Source of the DNA: an uncultured Peptococcaceae bacterium
Lineage (GTDB): Bacteria; Bacillota; Peptococcia; Peptococcales; Peptococcaceae
Direction: 5' to 3'
Length of the DNA: 64,000 nucleotides
Assembly (NCBI GenBank): GCA_900552455.1
Contig: URZX01000003.1
Span: 44,415-108,414, forward strand
The notes under the pieces were generated by a model, which saw nothing but the letters and a program-made list of their open reading frames with translations, had not been told where the DNA came from and made no database searches. Made by a program: the position numbers and the translations under genes. Every line of letters begins with the position of its first letter. Position 1 is the stretch's first letter. Of this stretch, positions 1 to 8,148 are shown one piece after another.

Positions 1-43
1 GCTGTGGCAAAAATGGACAGACTACCGCTCAGCGTGCGTTGCG

Positions 44-72
44 ATTTTACGCTGTCCCAGCATGGCCGTCAA
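44..72 (-). promoter_or_regulatory. Sigma-A type promoter reading out of the left edge
   Basis: On the minus strand TTGACG (67-72) and TAAAAT (44-49) are separated by exactly 17 bases, close to the vegetative consensus. Transcription would start near position 37 and run left out of the window, so it probably serves a gene that lies outside. No open frame of useful length starts inside the window downstream of it. Confidence 0.5.
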
Positions 73-466
73 CCTCCGTTTCATGATTTGTTTTTTATTA
101 TACCATACGCGCTGGTAGAAAATCATTACAAATCCATTGAAAAAATGATTAATGTGCCGCTTCGCGGGCCCGCTCGTTGCACTCGCGCGCAATGATTAAT
201 GATTAATTTCGGTAGCCTTTTCGCTGTCGCTCAAAGGCGAAAATTATTTCGTAGTCTGCGCACCATCGCGGTAAAATAAAAAGGCTATCGGCGATCGTGA
301 CGCGCAAGCCCTTCCAGGACTAGCTCGGAGAAACGATCGCTTTTTCTGAAAAGCTCCATTTCTTTAAGCAAGGATCCTGCGTATTGATAGCACCGCGATC
401 TCGCGTCGCGGCCGTGTTTCTCATAAGCCAATATCAATTACTCATTTCTCATTAATCATTGAAAAT
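73..466. repeat. Gene-free stretch with intergenic repeat elements
   Basis: No credible gene. AATGATTAAT occurs at 144-153 and 191-200, flanking a 37-base G+C-rich segment with hairpin potential, and again in inverted orientation at 451-460. A short stem around 209-240 (GGTAGCC ... GGCGAAA) follows. The same decamer and a similar stem recur at 47698-47745, so this belongs to a dispersed intergenic repeat family of this genome. Confidence 0.5.
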
Positions 467-2452
467 TCAGTAGAGCCTCTGCCCACTGCGGATGCGATCG
501 ATGATATTCCGGCTGCGCAGGCGTCGGGCGGCGAGGGCGGTGATGGCCAGTGTCAGCACGAGAACGCCGGCGGCGCAGAGCAGGATTGGCAGGAGGGGAA
601 AATGATAGGGCACGGGGAACATCGCGCGGATCGGCAGGTTCACGACGTACGTCAGCAGGATCCCCAGCGGCACGCCGAGGGCGAGGGCGCGCAGGCTGCA
701 GAAAATGCTCTCGAGAGCGAGCATTTTTCGCAGGCCTTCCGGCGTCATGCCGACGCTCTGGAGCACGGCGAATTCGCTCTGGCGCATCAGCACATTCGTC
801 GAAAGGGTGCTGACGACATTCGTGAAGCCGATGAGCATGAGCAGCGCGCAGAAGCAGACAAGGAAGATCAGCGCGATGACGATGGCGACGTTCATCACCT
901 TGTAATAATCGTCGGTGGCGTAGACGCGGGCGCTGTAGCCGCCCTGCATGTAGCTGTCCTGAGACTGGTCTGGAAAATGCGCGGCGAGGATCTCTTCGGC
1001 GTAGTCCATGAAGCCCGCCATGTCCTGCGGCGCGGCTTCCCAGCTGTACTGGCGCAGGTGGTCCATTTCCGGCAGGATGATGCGCACGGGATTCATATTT
1101 GGGAAGAAAAGCTCGGCGGGCGTTTCTTCCGCTATGAGCACGGCGTCGATGGAAATCTCCTGCGTGGAGCCATCGGCGACGTCGAGGCTGAGGGTCTGCG
1201 GCGTTTCAGCGAAAAACTCTGTGTCGGTGGCGTGGCCTTTGAGATTCAACCGGTCGTTGTTGATGAGGAGGGTGCTGCCCTCAGGCACACCGGCGTCGGC
1301 GCAGAGGGCTGCGTAATGGGCGCTGTCGATGACGATGCATTCAACGTCGAAGGTCGCTGTCTGCTGGCCATCCAGTTCATAATAATCGACGATCTCCGGC
1401 GAAAGCGACGAGGTATCCAGCGTCACGTCGTAGCGCGCGTAGTCATTGCCCAGGCCATAGATCTCGGTGCCGCCGTCGTAGCGCGCGAGCTCTGCGGTGA
1501 TCGCGTCGCCTAAGCTGCTTGTGATCGGCTTGGTGTAATCGCTGGCTTCGCGCGCCGTGGCGCTCTGGTAATCGGCGGTGACGGTGTAGCCGTTCTGGCT
1601 CGTCATCATCGCGTTAAACACGCCGGCCTGGTGCCAGAGAAAGCCGATGAAAACGAAGAGCACGACGGCGACGGCCAGCGCTGCCACGGTGGTGCGAAAG
1701 GTCTGGCGGCTGCGCGCGAGGGTTTTCTGCGCGAGCAGTCCTTCCGGGCCAAACCATTTCGCGACGATGCGCTCGCTCAAGCGGTGGCTGCGGCCGAGCT
1801 TGACGGCGACATCGTTTTGTCCGCGCACGCTGGCGATGGCGCTCTGCTTCGCCGCCTTGCGCGCTGGCAGCCAGGCGCTGACGAGCACAGTGACAAGCGC
1901 TAAGAGCGCTGCGATCACAAGCCCCAGCGGCGAGAGCACGAAGCGCAGGCGAAAGGTCATCGTCTTGAGCATGATGTGGGTGAGGGCGTTGAGCTCATCG
2001 AAAAAATGATTCGCCACAGCGATGCCGCCGGCGGTCAGTGCCAGGCCCAGCACCAACCCGATCGGGATGCCGACGACAGCGAGCAGCAGCGCTTCCCAGA
2101 GCATGGTTTTGCGGATCTGCGCCGGTGTCGCGCCGACGCATTTCAGCGTGCCGAAGACGGCGGTGCGCTCGCGCGCGCTGACGCGGAACACATTGGAGAT
2201 CACGACCACCGCCATGACGACAATGAGCAGGCTGAGAAAAGCCGCCGGAATCACCAGCACGCTCCGATAAGCGGCGCTGTACATCTCCAGCCCGCCGCCC
2301 ACGCTGGTCGCGATCATCTCGGCGCCGGATGCGACAAAGTGGGTGACGCAGGTGATCAGCGCCGTGGCCAGCGCGATCGCTGCGAGGGTCCAGAAGGTGC
2401 GCGAACGATTCACGCGGATCTGGCTCGCCGCCAATTCTGCGAAAAGGTTCAT
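467..2452 (-). CDS. ABC transporter permease, FtsX/MacB type
   Basis: A 661-residue integral membrane protein, the permease of an ABC exporter together with the ATPase gene whose stop lies 2 bases upstream. It has an N-terminal membrane segment (about 18-40), three FtsX-like segments (about 65-90, 113-140, 172-195), a fifth near 262-282, a large outside domain (about 290-525) and three C-terminal segments (about 530-650). Two FtsX cores around one long extracellular domain is the architecture of peptide-antibiotic or lipoprotein-handling transporters. With the adjoining two-component genes it resembles Bce/Vex-like detoxification modules. The substrate cannot be deduced. Confidence 0.85.
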   Translation of the reverse strand: MNLFAELAASQIRVNRSRTFWTLAAIALATALITCVTHFVASGAEMIATSVGGGLEMYSAAYRSVLVIPAAFLSLLIVVMAVVVISNVFRVSARERTAVFGTLKCVGATPAQIRKTMLWEALLLAVVGIPIGLVLGLALTAGGIAVANHFFDELNALTHIMLKTMTFRLRFVLSPLGLVIAALLALVTVLVSAWLPARKAAKQSAIASVRGQNDVAVKLGRSHRLSERIVAKWFGPEGLLAQKTLARSRQTFRTTVAALAVAVVLFVFIGFLWHQAGVFNAMMTSQNGYTVTADYQSATAREASDYTKPITSSLGDAITAELARYDGGTEIYGLGNDYARYDVTLDTSSLSPEIVDYYELDGQQTATFDVECIVIDSAHYAALCADAGVPEGSTLLINNDRLNLKGHATDTEFFAETPQTLSLDVADGSTQEISIDAVLIAEETPAELFFPNMNPVRIILPEMDHLRQYSWEAAPQDMAGFMDYAEEILAAHFPDQSQDSYMQGGYSARVYATDDYYKVMNVAIVIALIFLVCFCALLMLIGFTNVVSTLSTNVLMRQSEFAVLQSVGMTPEGLRKMLALESIFCSLRALALGVPLGILLTYVVNLPIRAMFPVPYHFPLLPILLCAAGVLVLTLAITALAARRLRSRNIIDRIRSGQRLY

Positions 2453-2453
2453 C

Positions 2454-3152
2454 TCAAACGCCTCCCTTCGCGTCCTTCAGGCGCTCGTCAGAAACGAGCC
2501 TGCCATCGGCGAGGGTGAGGATGCGGTCAGCCATGAGGGCGATCTTTTCGTCGTGGGTGATGAGGAGGAGTGTCTGCTGATAGCGCCGGTTGGCGACCTG
2601 CAACAGCTCCATGACGTCGCGGCTGGCGCGGCTGTCGAGATTGCCCGTCGGCTCGTCGGCGAGGATGAAAGCGGGATCGTTGATCAGCGCCCGTCCCAGT
2701 GAGACGCGCTGCTGCTGCCCACCGGAAAGGGCGCTCGGCAGATGTCCGGCGCGTTCGCTGAGACCGGTGAGGGCGAGGATCTCGGCGAGCTCGGCTTTTT
2801 CCGGCTCGCGCTTGTCGAGGAGATAGGGCAGCATGATGTTTTCCGCGGCGGTGAGTGTCGGCACGAGGTTGTAGAACTGGAACACCATGCCGATGTTGCG
2901 GCGGCGAAAGATCGCCCGCGCGCTCTCGTTCATCGCGTAGAGCTCCTGGCCGTCGATGACGACGCGGCCCGAGGTCGGCTCGTCGATGCCGCCGATGAGA
3001 TTCATGAGCGTCGATTTTCCGCTGCCGGACGCACCGACGATGGCGACAAATTCGCCTTTTTCCACTGTGAAGCTGACATGGTCCAGCGCCGTCACGGCTG
3101 TGTCTCCGCTGCCATAGATTTTCGTGAGTCCTTCTACGCTGAGGATGGTCAT
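2454..3152 (-). CDS. ABC transporter ATP-binding protein, MacB/LolD type
   Basis: A 232-residue cytoplasmic ATPase that powers the FtsX permease encoded immediately downstream. It carries Walker [10 protein letters not shown] (about 39-47), Q-loop FQFYN, signature LSGGQQQRV (about 142), Walker [12 protein letters not shown] and a switch histidine (LLITHDE). The length and DEPTGNLD wording are typical of the LolD/MacB/BceA ATPase group. A GGAGG-like ribosome site (AGGAGGCGATCCTC) precedes the ATG. Downstream and upstream genes on the same strand suggest one operon with the histidine kinase and response regulator. Confidence 0.9.
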   Translation of the reverse strand: MTILSVEGLTKIYGSGDTAVTALDHVSFTVEKGEFVAIVGASGSGKSTLMNLIGGIDEPTSGRVVIDGQELYAMNESARAIFRRRNIGMVFQFYNLVPTLTAAENIMLPYLLDKREPEKAELAEILALTGLSERAGHLPSALSGGQQQRVSLGRALINDPAFILADEPTGNLDSRASRDVMELLQVANRRYQQTLLLITHDEKIALMADRILTLADGRLVSDERLKDAKGGV

Positions 3153-3236
3153 GAGGATCGCCTCCTGTTGGATTTCTATGGTTCTATCCTAGCACGCGAA
3201 AGTGACAGCTCGGTGACTCTGCGGTGACATTTTCTG

Positions 3237-4070
3237 TCACTTGTAAAATTTCAGCGTAAACGTCGCGCCTGTGCCTTTGCCGCCAGCGTCCACGTCGATG
3301 TCGCCATTTTGTCCGCGGGCGATCGCCAGCGCCAGCGGCAGGCCGATGCCGACGCCGCGCGCTTTGTGCGATCCGGCGAAGCGCACGAAAAGCTGCGCCA
3401 TCTCTTCTCGCGACAGGCCGCTTCCGGCATCGCGCACGCTGAGCCATTCATAGAGGGGATTTTCGCCAGCGTCGACAATGATCGTGCTGCCCGACGGCGA
3501 GGCTTCGCAGGCATTTTTCAGGAGATTCGTCAGTGCTTCCACTGTCCAGCGCTTGTCGCAGTGGAGCACCGCGTCGTTTGCGAGCGCCACCTGCTGATCC
3601 TGCACATCCAGCAGGATCGCCAGCGGCGAAAGCGCTGCCTCGACGAGCGCCTGCGCCGTCACCGCTGCGCGCTCAAACTGCACAGCGCCAGCGTCGAGCT
3701 TCGCCAGCTTGAGCAGCGTATCGACGAGCCAGTTCATACGCGCCAGGCTTGTGCGGATATTCGCGAGGAATTCCTCCTGCCGCTCCGGCGGCGCTGCTTC
3801 GAGGAGGTCAGCCATGAGCATCATCGAGGTCACCGGCGTTTTCAGCTGGTGGGTGATGTTTTCCATGTATTCGGCAAATTCTGTCCGCGCAGCGTCGGCT
3901 GCGTCGCGTTCTGCGGAAAGCTGGGTCACGAGGGTGTGCAGGTCGTTTTTGAGAACAGACAGCGTCCCTTCCTGATTGTCGCGAAATTCCACCGCCTCGC
4001 CGTTGATGGCGCGGCGCAGCTCTGTCGAAAGCGCAGCGAGCTCGGTTTTACTGATCCACACGATAGCCAC
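3237..4070 (-). CDS. Sensor histidine kinase without membrane segments
   Basis: A 277-residue HisKA/HATPase_c kinase. The phosphoacceptor is His74 in THQLKTP, followed by a dimerisation helix, an N-box (NLLKNACEA) and G-boxes (DAGSGLS, GVGIGLPL). Unlike most sensor kinases it shows no transmembrane or extracellular segment: the first 70 residues are a charged coiled coil. Its start overlaps the end of the response-regulator gene by 23 bases, which implies translational coupling. It probably senses through the neighbouring ABC permease, as in BceS/VraS-like intramembrane kinases, but here even the membrane anchors are missing. Confidence 0.85.
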   Translation of the reverse strand: MAIVWISKTELAALSTELRRAINGEAVEFRDNQEGTLSVLKNDLHTLVTQLSAERDAADAARTEFAEYMENITHQLKTPVTSMMLMADLLEAAPPERQEEFLANIRTSLARMNWLVDTLLKLAKLDAGAVQFERAAVTAQALVEAALSPLAILLDVQDQQVALANDAVLHCDKRWTVEALTNLLKNACEASPSGSTIIVDAGENPLYEWLSVRDAGSGLSREEMAQLFVRFAGSHKARGVGIGLPLALAIARGQNGDIDVDAGGKGTGATFTLKFYK

Positions 4071-4692
4071 GCCCCCTCACTGTCTCGATCGTCACTGCGT
4101 CTGCGAGTTTTTCGCGCAGCCGCTTCACATACACCGTCAGCGTGTTGTCCTCGACAAAATTGCCGCCCTGATCCCAGAGCTGATCCAGGATCTGCGCCCG
4201 CGAAAGCAGCTGCCCGCGATGCTGCGCAAAGATCAGACAGAGCCGATACTCCAGCGCCGTCAGCGCGATCTCGCGTCCGCCAACGGTGACGCGGCCAGAT
4301 GCTGTATCGATGCGCGCCTGCCCCAGCGAGAGCAGCGACGATTCTTCAGGCAGCGCGCGACGGATGCGCGCCAAAAGCTCCCGCAAGCGGAAGGGCTTCG
4401 TCACATAATCCGCCGCGCCCTGATCAAAGGCGCGCACAATGCGGTCCTCGTCGTCCATCACTGTGAGAAAGATCACCCGCGCGCCACGCGCCAACGCTTC
4501 TGCGCTCACTGCAAAGCCGTCTGCGTCTGGCAGCTGCATGTCGATGATCGCCAGATCCACGGCGCGCTCGGAAAGCACGCCCAGCGCCGCCGCCACCGTT
4601 TCCGCGTGGCAGACGCTGTAGCCCTCCTGCTCCAGCGCGTAGACCAGGCCAGACGCGATCACCGCATCGTCCTCCACCAATAAGATCTGCAT
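4048..4692 (-). CDS. Response regulator, OmpR/PhoB family
   Basis: A 214-residue receiver plus winged-helix protein. The acidic pocket is ED at residues 7-9, the phosphoacceptor Asp51 (IIDMQLPD), and Lys99 (VTKPF) completes the site. The C-terminal trans_reg_C domain ends in the usual GRGYRVD. The start at 4692 is preferred because GGGAGGCG lies just upstream; an upstream in-frame ATG at 4752 would run through a terminator hairpin. It heads a leftward set with kinase, ATPase and permease and probably activates that transporter. Confidence 0.9.
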   Translation of the reverse strand: MQILLVEDDAVIASGLVYALEQEGYSVCHAETVAAALGVLSERAVDLAIIDMQLPDADGFAVSAEALARGARVIFLTVMDDEDRIVRAFDQGAADYVTKPFRLRELLARIRRALPEESSLLSLGQARIDTASGRVTVGGREIALTALEYRLCLIFAQHRGQLLSRAQILDQLWDQGGNFVEDNTLTVYVKRLREKLADAVTIETVRGRGYRVDQ

Positions 4693-4712
4693 TTCATCGC
4701 CTCCCATCTGCA

Positions 4713-4743
4713 AAAACAGCGACTGCCGTTTGCGACAGTCGCT
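4713..4743 (-). terminator. Rho-independent terminator of the amino-acid ABC operon
   Basis: Minus-strand stem AGCGACTG/CAGTCGCT with a 10-base loop is followed by GTTTTTG. It lies between the stop of the ATPase gene (4757) and the response-regulator start (4692), so it separates the two operons. Confidence 0.75.
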
Positions 4744-4756
4744 TTCCTTCATTATA

Positions 4757-5479
4757 TTACAAAACCTTGGCCAGGAAGTCCTGGGTGCGTGGTTCTTTTG
4801 GATGGTTGAAGATCTCGTCCGGCGTGCCCTGCTCCATGATGTAGCCCTGATCCATGAAGAAGACGCGATCGCTGACCTCGCGCGCGAAGCCCATTTCGTG
4901 AGTAACGATGAGCATGGTCATACCGGTCTCGGTGAGCTGACGGATAACCGCCAGAACTTCGCCGACCATTTCCGGGTCGAGGGCGGACGTTGGTTCGTCA
5001 AAGAGCATGATGTCCGGACTCATCGCCAGCGCACGCGCGATCGCCACGCGTTGCTGCTGACCGCCGGAGAGTGACGCTGGATAAACGTCGGCTTTGTCGA
5101 GCAGACCGACGCGCTTCAGCAATTCGCGCGCGGTTTTATCGGCTTCTTCCTGCGCGATGCCCTTGACATTGATCGGCGCGAGGGTGATGTTTTCCAGCAC
5201 AGTTTTATGAGGGAAGAGATTGAAGCGCTGGAACACCATGCCGAGATTTTCGCGCACCTTGTTGATGTCGGTCTTTGGATCGGTGATCTCGGTGCCGTCG
5301 ATGATGATGTGGCCGCTGGTTGGCTCTTCGAGCAGATTGATGCAGCGCAGGAAGGTACTCTTCCCGGAGCCGGATGGGCCGATGATGGAGACGATCTCGC
5401 CGTCCTTGATGGTTTCGGTGATGCCTTTGAGCACTTCGAGGTCGCCGAAGGATTTATGTAAGTCTTTGATTTCGATCAT
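4757..5479 (-). CDS. Polar amino-acid ABC transporter ATP-binding protein (GlnQ-like)
   Basis: A 240-residue ATPase of the polar amino-acid uptake family. Walker [18 protein letters not shown]-loop, signature [15 protein letters not shown], Walker [15 protein letters not shown] and switch His in VTHEMGFAR are all intact. [12 protein letters not shown] and [11 protein letters not shown] are the characteristic wording of GlnQ/ArtP/HisP proteins. It is the last gene of a three-gene leftward operon after the binding protein and permease, and is followed by a terminator. Substrate (glutamine, cystine, arginine or other) is not resolved by sequence reading. Confidence 0.92.
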   Translation of the reverse strand: MIEIKDLHKSFGDLEVLKGITETIKDGEIVSIIGPSGSGKSTFLRCINLLEEPTSGHIIIDGTEITDPKTDINKVRENLGMVFQRFNLFPHKTVLENITLAPINVKGIAQEEADKTARELLKRVGLLDKADVYPASLSGGQQQRVAIARALAMSPDIMLFDEPTSALDPEMVGEVLAVIRQLTETGMTMLIVTHEMGFAREVSDRVFFMDQGYIMEQGTPDEIFNHPKEPRTQDFLAKVL

Positions 5480-5500
5480 AGTTGAAAACCTCCTGAATGA

Positions 5501-6184
5501 TCAGCGTTTTTCTGTCTGCAGACGGCGTTCGTACCAGTTGATGATGCGGGTGAAGGTGAGCGTCAGCACGAGATAGACGAGCGCCACGGCGATGTAGGTT
5601 GGGAATGGCTGAATGTGGACGGACGTGTAGATCTGGCCACGCTTCATGATCTCGGTCAGCCCGATCGCTGCCAACAGCGACGTATCCTTCAGCAGCATGA
5701 CGAACTCATTGCCCAGCGGTGGGATGACGAGCTTGAACGCCTGTGGCAGAATGACCATGCGCATCGCCTGCTTCTGCGTCATGCCGAGAGAGCGCGCCGC
5801 TTCCACCTGGCCCTTATCCACGCCCTGGATGCCGGCGCGGAAAATTTCTGCCACGTAAGCGCCACTGTTCATTGAGAGCACGACAACACCAGTGACAAGG
5901 ATCGGAAAGCTGAATTTACCGTCGAAAAACAACGTGCCGACAACGCTGGCCACACCATAATGGAATAAAAAGATCTGTACGTAGAGTGGTGTGCCGCGAA
6001 AAGCTTCAATATATACATTGGCGATGACTTTGAGCACGCGATTGTTGCTCATTTTCATCAGCGACATCAAGAGGCCGATGATGATCCCGATGCCGACGCC
6101 GCAGACAGTCAAACCAAGGGTGGTCCCTGCGCCGGGAATGAGCTTAGGCAGCACATCGAAAAAGTTCGTAAAAAAGTTACCCAA
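5501..6184 (-). CDS. Polar amino-acid ABC transporter permease (GlnP/HisM type)
   Basis: A 227-residue inner-membrane permease with about five membrane segments. The EAA loop is visible (GQVEAARSLGMTQKQAMRMV followed by LPQAF), and AFRGTPLYVQ is typical of the HisM subfamily. The start is taken as TTG at 6184 because AAGGAGGAAGACCA stands directly in front of it; the longer reading from 6244 would cross a strong intercistronic hairpin. It lies between the binding protein and the ATPase of the same transporter. Confidence 0.9.
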   Translation of the reverse strand: MGNFFTNFFDVLPKLIPGAGTTLGLTVCGVGIGIIIGLLMSLMKMSNNRVLKVIANVYIEAFRGTPLYVQIFLFHYGVASVVGTLFFDGKFSFPILVTGVVVLSMNSGAYVAEIFRAGIQGVDKGQVEAARSLGMTQKQAMRMVILPQAFKLVIPPLGNEFVMLLKDTSLLAAIGLTEIMKRGQIYTSVHIQPFPTYIAVALVYLVLTLTFTRIINWYERRLQTEKR

Positions 6185-6215
6185 TGGTCTTCCTCCTTTG
6201 TGGACTAAACGCAAA

Positions 6216-6246
6216 GAATGAGATGCAGGGATTCTGCATCTCATTC
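6216..6246 (-). terminator. Intercistronic 13-bp hairpin between binding protein and permease
   Basis: A perfect inverted repeat GAATGAGATGCAG / CTGCATCTCATTC with a 5-base loop, followed on the minus strand by TTTGCGTTT. Such hairpins after binding-protein genes commonly stabilise the upstream mRNA or partly terminate, giving more binding protein than permease. Which one acts here is not decided. Confidence 0.65.
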
Positions 6247-6264
6247 ATATGCTTTCATTAACGA

Positions 6265-7143
6265 TTATTCAGCAGATTCGCTGGAAAGAGCAGCAACTTC
6301 TTCCTTGGCGCTGCCGTCCTTGATGGACTGTGGAACGGTCAGTTCATATTTTTCGCAGAGCTCGTCATAGGTGCCATCTTCGATGACAGCTGCGAGACCA
6401 GCGTTGATCTTGTCGAGCAGTTCGGTGTTTTCAGGGTCAACAGCGATGCCGTAGAAGACTGCCTGGTATGGTTCGCCGACGAGCTTCACATCGTCTGGAC
6501 GCTGATCAACATATTCTTCACCAACTGGCAGGTCGACGATGACTGCGTCACAGCCACCATTGATGAGTTCCTGCAAGCAGGTGTTGTAGTTGTCCAGGAT
6601 CTTGCCTTCAGCGATGGTGCCTGCTTCCTGCAGAGCGGTGACTTCGTCAGCACCGGTGGTACCGATCTGCGCAGCGACGGTCTTGCCAGCGAGGTCATCG
6701 GCGTTGTTGATGTCATTGTTGTCAGCAGCGACCATGATGGAGAGACTGGCGTCGATGTATGGGTCGGAGAATGCTACGCTTTCGAGACGTTCAGGCGTGA
6801 TGCTCATGCCGGCAGCAACGGCGTCGATCTGGCCAGTGGTCAGCGCGCCGGTGAGGGCGTCAAATTCCAGAGACTGGAATTCAACATCGAAGCCCTGGCT
6901 TTCGCCGATGGCGGTCATCAGGTCGAGGTCGAAACCGGTCATGTTGCCTTCGTCATCCTGATATTCGAATGGGGCGAAGGTTGGGTTGGTGCCGACAACG
7001 ACGACGCTGGAGCTTTCGCCAGAAGCGCTGCCTTCAGCAGCTGCGCTGCCGGTAGAAGCGGTGTCATTACCGCCGCAGCCGGCCAACATGGTCACTGCCA
7101 GAGCGGCAGTGCATAACATTGCGATCCATTTTTTGTTTTTCAT
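6265..7143 (-). CDS. Amino-acid ABC transporter substrate-binding lipoprotein
   Basis: A 292-residue SBP_bac_3 family binding protein. The N-terminus is a lipoprotein signal with lipobox LAGC (lipidated Cys23), followed by a Gly/Ser/Ala-rich linker and the family start VVVGTNPTFAPFEYQD. GFDLDLMTAIG, DAVAAGMSIT and the QIGTTGAD region fit type-II amino-acid binding proteins. The start at 7143 has GGAGAAGAG upstream. It is first in the operon and has its own good promoter at 7190-7218. Confidence 0.92.
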   Translation of the reverse strand: MKNKKWIAMLCTAALAVTMLAGCGGNDTASTGSAAAEGSASGESSSVVVVGTNPTFAPFEYQDDEGNMTGFDLDLMTAIGESQGFDVEFQSLEFDALTGALTTGQIDAVAAGMSITPERLESVAFSDPYIDASLSIMVAADNNDINNADDLAGKTVAAQIGTTGADEVTALQEAGTIAEGKILDNYNTCLQELINGGCDAVIVDLPVGEEYVDQRPDDVKLVGEPYQAVFYGIAVDPENTELLDKINAGLAAVIEDGTYDELCEKYELTVPQSIKDGSAKEEVAALSSESAE

Positions 7144-7189
7144 GATATCTCTTCTCCTCTGTGTTTTAATGAAAAAATAATATACCGTT

Positions 7190-7218
7190 ATTATAGGGCG
7201 GTGTGTATATTTTTGCAA
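7190..7218 (-). promoter_or_regulatory. Sigma-A promoter of the amino-acid ABC operon
   Basis: Minus-strand TTGCAA (7213-7218) and TATAAT (7190-7195) with a 17-base spacer, about 50 bases upstream of the binding-protein start. Confidence 0.8.
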
Positions 7219-7328
7219 TCACTTTCTGACCATTCTTAATAAAAAATGCGAAGAAATCCATTAATTTCATCTATCTGCGCGCAAAAATCATACAGCGACG
7301 ATGCATAATCTCCTGCATATGCTGCATA

Positions 7329-8027
7329 TCAACGAATGGCGCTGGCGATCGTCAGGCTCTGCACCTCGCGCACGCCGGCTTTGTGCAACGTGCGCGCGCA
7401 GGAAAGGAGCGTACTGCCGGTGGTCATGACGTCGTCGACGAGGAGCACACGCTTGCCGCGGAGCTCTGCCAGCGCGCGCTCAGGCACAGCGAAGGCGCCG
7501 CTCACATTCTGCACGCGCTCCGCTTTTGAAAGACCAACCTGGTGGCGCGTGTTGACGACGCGCAAAAGCAGATCGTCGCGCGCCGGAAGCTGCCAGCGCT
7601 TCGCCAGCTCGCGCGCGAAGAGCCAGCTTTGGTTGTAGCCGCGCTCGCGCAGGCGCGCTTTGTGCAGCGGCACAGGAATGATGACATCGACCGCCGGCAC
7701 TGGTCGCGTGGCAGCGAGCGCTGCGAATCCTTCGGCGCGCCAGGGCTCACCCGCATATTTGAAGCGCAGGATCGCTTCGCGCACCGTCTCTGTATAAGGA
7801 AGGAAAGCGGTGTTGCCGGTGAAATATTTCGGCCAGTCGCGGCAGGTGTCGCAGACTGGTGCGCGTGAGCCAAAATGTCCGCAGCGCCGACACTGGCCCT
7901 CGTGGGCGGCGAAATTTTCCCAGCGCGCCAGACAGTCGTCGCAGACAGAGAGCGTCTCAGCGCGATTTTCGCAGAGCACACACATGCTCGGATTGGGAAA
8001 GAGCAAGGCAATGAGTTGTTGCCACAT
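7329..8027 (-). CDS. ComF family phosphoribosyltransferase-like protein
   Basis: A 232-residue ComF-type protein. The N-terminal region has four cysteine pairs of a zinc finger (CVLC, CDDC, CRRC, CDTC within residues about 15-65), and the C-terminal half is a type I PRTase fold with the PRPP-binding motif VLLVDDVMTTGSTL. In naturally competent bacteria ComF helps DNA entry, and elsewhere its role is unclear; no other competence genes are in the window. The start at 8027 is chosen because GGAGGCTGTGCTC precedes it. Confidence 0.9.
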   Translation of the reverse strand: MWQQLIALLFPNPSMCVLCENRAETLSVCDDCLARWENFAAHEGQCRRCGHFGSRAPVCDTCRDWPKYFTGNTAFLPYTETVREAILRFKYAGEPWRAEGFAALAATRPVPAVDVIIPVPLHKARLRERGYNQSWLFARELAKRWQLPARDDLLLRVVNTRHQVGLSKAERVQNVSGAFAVPERALAELRGKRVLLVDDVMTTGSTLLSCARTLHKAGVREVQSLTIASAIR

Positions 8028-8086
8028 GAGCACAGCCTCCTTATTGTCAGAACGTTTGCATTTAGCGTAAACCACCATTCGCCATC

Positions 8087-8115
8087 TTGCAAGGAAATTC
8101 AAGAAAGCGTATAAT
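8087..8115 (+). promoter_or_regulatory. Sigma-A promoter of the aconitase gene
   Basis: TTGCAA (8087-8092), 17-base spacer, TATAAT (8110-8115), 34 bases before the aconitase ATG, which is preceded by AAGGAGG. Confidence 0.85.
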
Positions 8116-8148
8116 TATTTTATTCTATAGGATTCAAGGAGGAAACAC

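Noticed and set aside
4..195. 63-codon frame at the left edge
   Set aside because: No ribosome site, no motif; it runs across a minus-strand promoter and an intergenic repeat.
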